A DNA stretch of 39,531 bases from a virus: positions 1 through 39,531 of the IMG/VR virus record IMGVR_UViG_3300044641_004431; one strand, written 5' to 3'. Under the pieces are notes generated by a model. It saw nothing but the letters and a program-made list of their open reading frames with translations. It did no database searches and had not been told where the DNA came from. Shown piece after piece: positions 38,801 through 39,531 of the stretch. The first letter of the stretch is position 1, and the number at the start of each line of letters is the position of its first letter. The position numbers and the translations under genes are program-made.

Positions 38801-39531
38801 ATGTAAAACAAGGTGGAAATGATAATATGTCTTCTCCTTATGTTGGAGCTGATTTTGGTTTAGATTTTAATAAAATTGATGGTTTAAATGCATCATTTAG
38901 AGCTGGACCTAGATGGATATTTGGTTCAGACAGACCACAAAAAGGAGGACTGTCTGCTGATATACAACCTTATGGAGGTGTTGCAGCTGGTTTAGGTAAA
39001 GTTAAACATATATATGGAGAAGATGCTTTAGCTAATTATCAAGATGATGAACTAGATGATATAGAAGGAACAGGTGGACTTATTTATGGACTTCGTGGAA
39101 ATCTTAGATATAAACCAAAAGCTAAATGGTTTAATAGATTGTCACCAACAGGAACATTTAATTTAGGATGGGATATAAAAGCAGATCCTTTAAGAGGTAA
39201 AAATATGGAACCTCAAGATCAAGTAGGTGATCAGTGGTTGATGGGAGATGTTAATACAAAAAGTGATAAAGTTAAGTGGAGTTATATACCTAATCTTGAA
39301 TTTAAGTATTCACAAGATGCTAGTAGATTTTTAGATAAAAAATCAAAAAGTAAACAAAGAGTTGAAAAATTAAAAGCACAAGATCAAGAAGATCCTGGTT
39401 ATAATCCTGGCATTAGAACAAGTAATAAATTAACCAAAAAACAATTAGAAGAAAGATTATCAGGTCCAAAAGAAGAACAAGATGGTGGTTTTATAATTGA
39501 CCTTACTGATGCAGACATACAAAGATATGTT
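35815..39531 (+). CDS. SET-domain protein with GG-linked beta-barrel-like modules (3' end outside window)
   Basis: The gene starts one base inside the muzzle stop (TAATG) and stays open for 1239 codons to the window edge. Residues 48-145 are a SET methyltransferase domain: Gly59-Asn-Gly61-Leu-Phe-Ala, Gly71-x3-Gly75, the NHHDIPN motif (Asn103, His104, Pro108, Asn109), 'AIRNISPNQEI' and Tyr137, the expected S-adenosylmethionine-binding and catalytic residues. A basic linker has YKKGG (153-157), YAEGG (207-211) and a Cys214...Cys226 mini-motif. Residues 519-882 and 886 onward are two Gly/Tyr/Asn-rich modules of alternating strands, resembling outer-membrane beta-barrels and each opened by 'GGL...YAPGG'. 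Position after the muzzle suggests virion cargo. The combination is unusual; the SET call is stronger than the rest. Confidence 0.72.
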   Translation, partial: MYNKKTIVEALRNLNKPRKVSNNNSTNLNSKSNNTIHPKNGIDTPVYKNISIKPSNIDGNGLFAEEPISKGDIIGVSHVRKKFMKDGEEYTAPIPSKLVGYYNHHDIPNVTEVDMGDHILMKAIRNISPNQEIVSNYDQTTVPDLESTSDFKYKKGGSKRPSLPSKKSPRSYSRSFEATNRLFAQHPLFKKPKSRKNKIFDPRAQYYAEGGEPCPSGYIRDENGNCVWHDPDQENLSINTSPVHPVEYLRSQLTMGDPFYNTHEVYPSDEGDIRWQPKANIEANLRNTNLKKFIQRHPEQSIGLELGYLHNNIWTSPTLGLELDITEPGYAPNQLGFERDGEHPNVYFIKNPVEGSAEAPSGTYPKAFQEYNSRNLSKNNDYNRVSNELGRKLLEQGYKGENMWGKDDPEQLYQLYGTEGLTLKGATKITPETLKYLESIKDSEEGKRYLAKMAGISEDDPDYANMLMHYNTTPIDVYAKSSRPDHADIPKAKLEQDNNMQTTFLTNTEGPVNYKRGGLTQYAPGGYSDEPPGSKKKNYGDSKRILPRWMPERMVKAIQNTEIGVSPLMSNEQAYPIGMKKNFTDIASGKESLLGEGIGPMGISNPAYGINFTTGLTRDVSKPKGSGWALKGYLGRSYDPSLGQAAGAAIERMGQDTYDARWDEYYEDLAAYNAGTMPLSVINGGWTPESAKPKYDGKLMRGLGKAIQKSPLIGGLSAHYRYDKFKQPHGYKAAGEGEIKLDWDPSNNIGLGLKGGLEFYGGDKYYSKNYRPGSYKWNVSPSVTAGLSTRPHFGFNLNAGIEGLPKFMPKNFPGYFYGDVNYNQSLLGPGSLSANAGMKFPLNDLKQRRAKKRVQEKEEQDRIIPNTTSPGGVRNTTYGSQKNGGLVEYAPGGATDWPPKWLTDNRAKVFVNPLYNNNWSGFTGKMKNINNNTYAQNPIITPNGALAVGWEGGPRDQDRLKGRGWGFGALVGMPYSSILDGSFVPSAALKANYRNYVKQGGNDNMSSPYVGADFGLDFNKIDGLNASFRAGPRWIFGSDRPQKGGLSADIQPYGGVAAGLGKVKHIYGEDALANYQDDELDDIEGTGGLIYGLRGNLRYKPKAKWFNRLSPTGTFNLGWDIKADPLRGKNMEPQDQVGDQWLMGDVNTKSDKVKWSYIPNLEFKYSQDASRFLDKKSKSKQRVEKLKAQDQEDPGYNPGIRTSNKLTKKQLEERLSGPKEEQDGGFIIDLTDADIQRYV
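36271..36285 (+). other. GG junction after the SET domain
   Basis: Encodes Tyr153-Lys-Lys-Gly-Gly157, eight residues after the end of the SET domain and at the start of a Ser/Lys/Arg/Pro-rich linker. The same Tyr-Lys-Lys-Gly-Gly ends the 114-residue protein at 17950. It may be a processing or docking motif; this is inference. Confidence 0.5.
37354..37392 (+). repeat. GG/YAPGG junction opening first beta module
   Basis: Encodes YKRGGLTQYAPGG (residues 514-526), followed by a Pro-Pro-containing basic linker (YSDEPPGSKKK). It is almost the same as the junction at 38458 and marks the boundary between the central region and the first beta-barrel-like module. Confidence 0.6.
38458..38493 (+). repeat. 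GG/YAPGG junction opening second beta module
   Basis: Encodes KNGGLVEYAPGG (residues 882-893), followed by ATDWPPKWLTD, which parallels the first junction including the downstream Pro-Pro. It separates the first and second beta-barrel-like modules, about 368 residues after the first junction. Confidence 0.6.

Noticed and set aside
1-39531. Possible stop-codon reassignment, as known in some crAss-like phages
   Set aside because: TAA, TAG (ends at 3737, 5314, 17458) and TGA (ends at 5064, 6149, 28693) all end plausible genes exactly at coupled starts, so the standard bacterial code holds here.
1-39531. tRNA genes, CRISPR arrays, integrase, insertion sequences or attachment sites
   Set aside because: I saw no cloverleaf with a plausible T-arm, no repeat-spacer pattern, and no recombinase or transposase motif; the window is continuous virion genes.

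Overview
The window looks like the structural half of a large, short-tailed phage genome, most likely a crAss-like phage (order Crassvirales) or a close relative infecting a Bacteroidota host. The case rests on several things seen together: a large terminase followed by a very large portal, a scaffold-like protein and a crAss-type major capsid protein; a run of ring-type tail-barrel proteins ending in a 1817-residue muzzle/stabilisation-like protein; an IHF/HU-like protein beside the packaging genes; and no tail sheath, tape measure or baseplate genes. The DNA is strongly AT-rich. Starts are preceded by A-rich leaders rather than Shine-Dalgarno sequences, which fits Bacteroidota translation. 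TAA, TAG and TGA all act as stops, so there is no sign of stop-codon reassignment. Family assignments come from reading the proteins; no database search was possible.

Every gene I can support is on the plus strand, and genes are packed with 1-4 base overlaps. Layout: (1) 3-3897, the end of a tail-fibre gene and a lysis cassette (membrane coiled-coil protein, holin-like protein, amidase endolysin), closed by a terminator near 3916-3947. (2) 4009-11619, a packaging cassette: coiled-coil protein, winged-helix-like protein, IHF/HU-like protein, Cys-rich protein, PD-(D/E)XK nuclease, candidate small terminase, large terminase and portal. (3) 11709-14687, scaffold-like protein and major capsid protein, ending in a strong terminator. 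(4) 14720-19496, a conserved protein, eight short basic proteins rich in GG motifs, a ring-type protein and a Dps-like protein. (5) 19560-28071, a probable abundant virion protein with its own terminator, then Cys-rich and fibre-like proteins (180, 69, 998, 511 and 563 residues), with another terminator. (6) 28112-39531, three tail-barrel/ring-type proteins, the muzzle-like protein, and a very large gene that runs off the window.

The most interesting object is the last gene (35815 to the window end, 1239 codons without a stop). It starts with a complete-looking SET methyltransferase domain. Two glycine-rich, beta-barrel-like modules follow, each introduced by a near-identical 'GG...YAPGG' junction. 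Its place directly after the muzzle gene is where crAss-like phages encode virion cargo. The same hydrophobic-x-x-GG motif is scattered through the small basic proteins of region 4. Together this suggests, as inference only, a set of virion cargo proteins sharing a processing or packaging signal, one of which carries a protein-lysine methyltransferase. No stretch of 300 bases lacks a gene; the longest gaps (about 110 bases) hold terminators and candidate promoters.
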